Shown here: positions 63,567 through 64,000 of the stretch, piece by piece | Layout: the number at the start of each line of letters is the position of its first letter | Position numbering within the stretch: position 1 is the stretch's first letter | NCBI GenBank assembly: GCA_038063015.1 | Contig: JBBTVX010000006.1 | Location: 1 to 64,000 of the forward strand | Direction: 5' to 3' | Length of the DNA stretch: 64,000 nt | Source of the DNA: JACPYG01 sp038063015 | GTDB lineage: Bacteria > Patescibacteriota > Minisyncoccia > Minisyncoccales > Staskawiczbacteraceae | The notes under the pieces: generated by a model | Database searches by the model: none | Seen by the model: the letters and a program-made list of their open reading frames with translations, nothing else | Told to the model about the DNA's origin: nothing | Position numbers and translations under genes: made by a program

Positions 63567-64000
63567 ATGTTTGGACTAAACAAAACAACAAATAAGTTTT
63601 GCGATTTAAGGGGCAAGGTGGCGATTATCACCGGGGCTAAACAAGGAATGGGAAGAACTCATGCCCTAACATTGGCCGGCGCCGGAGCTAAAGTTGTCTT
63701 AGCCGATATTTCACAAGAGGAATGCCAGTTGGTTGCGGATGAAATTAAAAAAGAGAGGGGAGAAGCAATAGCCGTAAAGTGCGATATCAGCCAAAAAGCG
63801 GAAGTTGATAATTTAATTCAACAGACCTTAAAAACATTCGGTAAAATAGATATTTTGGTAAATAACGCCGGCGTTTGTCCGTTTAAACCGTTTTTAGAAT
63901 TAACAGAAGAAGATTGGCATAAAGTATTAAGCGTAAATTTAAAAGGATATTTTTTGTGCAGCCAAGCGGCGGCAAAAGAGATGGCGAAACAGAAGTCAGG
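63567..64000 (+). CDS. Short-chain dehydrogenase/reductase, N-terminal part
   Basis: Begins at ATG 63567 and runs off the right edge (144 codons seen). VAIITGAKQGMGRTHAL is the cofactor-binding TGxxxGxG loop, VVLADIS suggests NAD(H) preference (Asp after strand 2), ILVNNAGV is the NNAG motif and SVNLKGYFLCSQAA holds the active-site Asn. The Ser-Tyr-Lys catalytic residues are beyond the window. Substrate unknown. Confidence 0.88.
   Translation, partial: MFGLNKTTNKFCDLRGKVAIITGAKQGMGRTHALTLAGAGAKVVLADISQEECQLVADEIKKERGEAIAVKCDISQKAEVDNLIQQTLKTFGKIDILVNNAGVCPFKPFLELTEEDWHKVLSVNLKGYFLCSQAAAKEMAKQKS

Noticed and set aside
1..64000. CRISPR arrays or rRNA genes
   Set aside because: No regularly spaced direct repeats of 25-40 bp and no rRNA core sequences were seen.

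Overview
The window looks like a metagenomic scaffold from a Patescibacteria (CPR) genome, most likely of the Parcubacteria lineage. Reasons: low G+C (about one third outside a few genes), short intergenic spaces, chains of 4-nt ATGA gene overlaps, shortened ATP synthase delta and epsilon subunits, a lone type IV pilus operon of the PilB-C-pilin-M-N-O kind, several families I associate with this group (DUF5667, CxxC zinc ribbon, CYTH proteins), and a run of 100 Ns at 52663-52762. TGA is used as a normal stop, so the Gracilibacteria/SR1 code is excluded. The lineage assignment is inference; no rRNA gene is present.

Layout. 1-8178 (minus strand): start of a polyprenyl diphosphate synthase, then small enzymes (C39-like peptidase, two CYTH proteins, ASCH/DUF3850, S51-like peptidase, Maf, NUDIX, methyltransferase), an acyl-CoA synthetase and an alpha/beta hydrolase. 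8258-17711 (minus): one type IV pilus operon. 17898-23325: response regulator, thioredoxin/FTR fusion, an accessory segment flanked by a 20-bp direct repeat, then obg and a PAP2-like membrane protein. 23405-24858: a methyltransferase/nuclease pair. 25141-31580: cold-shock protein, surface/secreted proteins, ZIP transporter, rlmN. 31655-38388: F-type ATP synthase operon (a, c, b, delta, alpha, gamma, beta, epsilon), interrupted between alpha and gamma by 650 bp that holds three antisense units. 38553-44833: DUF192 protein, a PurD-like ATP-grasp enzyme containing an intein, an acyltransferase, a GerMN protein and tgt. 44932-46555: Fur regulator with NrdD-like, rubrerythrin-like and superoxide dismutase genes. 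46674-49244: a GC-rich protein with a candidate variable C-terminus, an antisense Avd-like gene and a 5'-truncated reverse transcriptase, read here as a rearranged diversity-generating retroelement. 49324-54452: HD, TrmH, NUDIX, Rrf2 regulator, cysteine desulfurase (with scaffold gap) and mnmA. 54474-61674: a copper-sensing, copper-export and envelope thiol-redox operon. 61750-64000: RimI-like acetyltransferase, two conserved hypotheticals and the start of an SDR oxidoreductase.

How the genes work together. The pilus operon is nearly complete for assembly (ATPase, platform, three prepilin-like proteins, PilM/N/O) but has no PilT or prepilin peptidase here. Rrf2, cysteine desulfurase and MnmA form a sulfur-mobilisation set for tRNA thiolation. 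The Fur group is an oxidative-stress set. The copper operon joins a CsoR repressor, HMA chaperones and CopA with DsbA-, thioredoxin- and DsbB-like proteins.

Unusual sequence: two copies of a 162-bp terminal-inverted-repeat element with compensating base changes (one supplies the stop codon of atpC, the other lies in the cold-shock gene leader); a family of small palindromes inserted in frame in conserved enzymes; and a tRNA-like RNA inside the ATP synthase operon.
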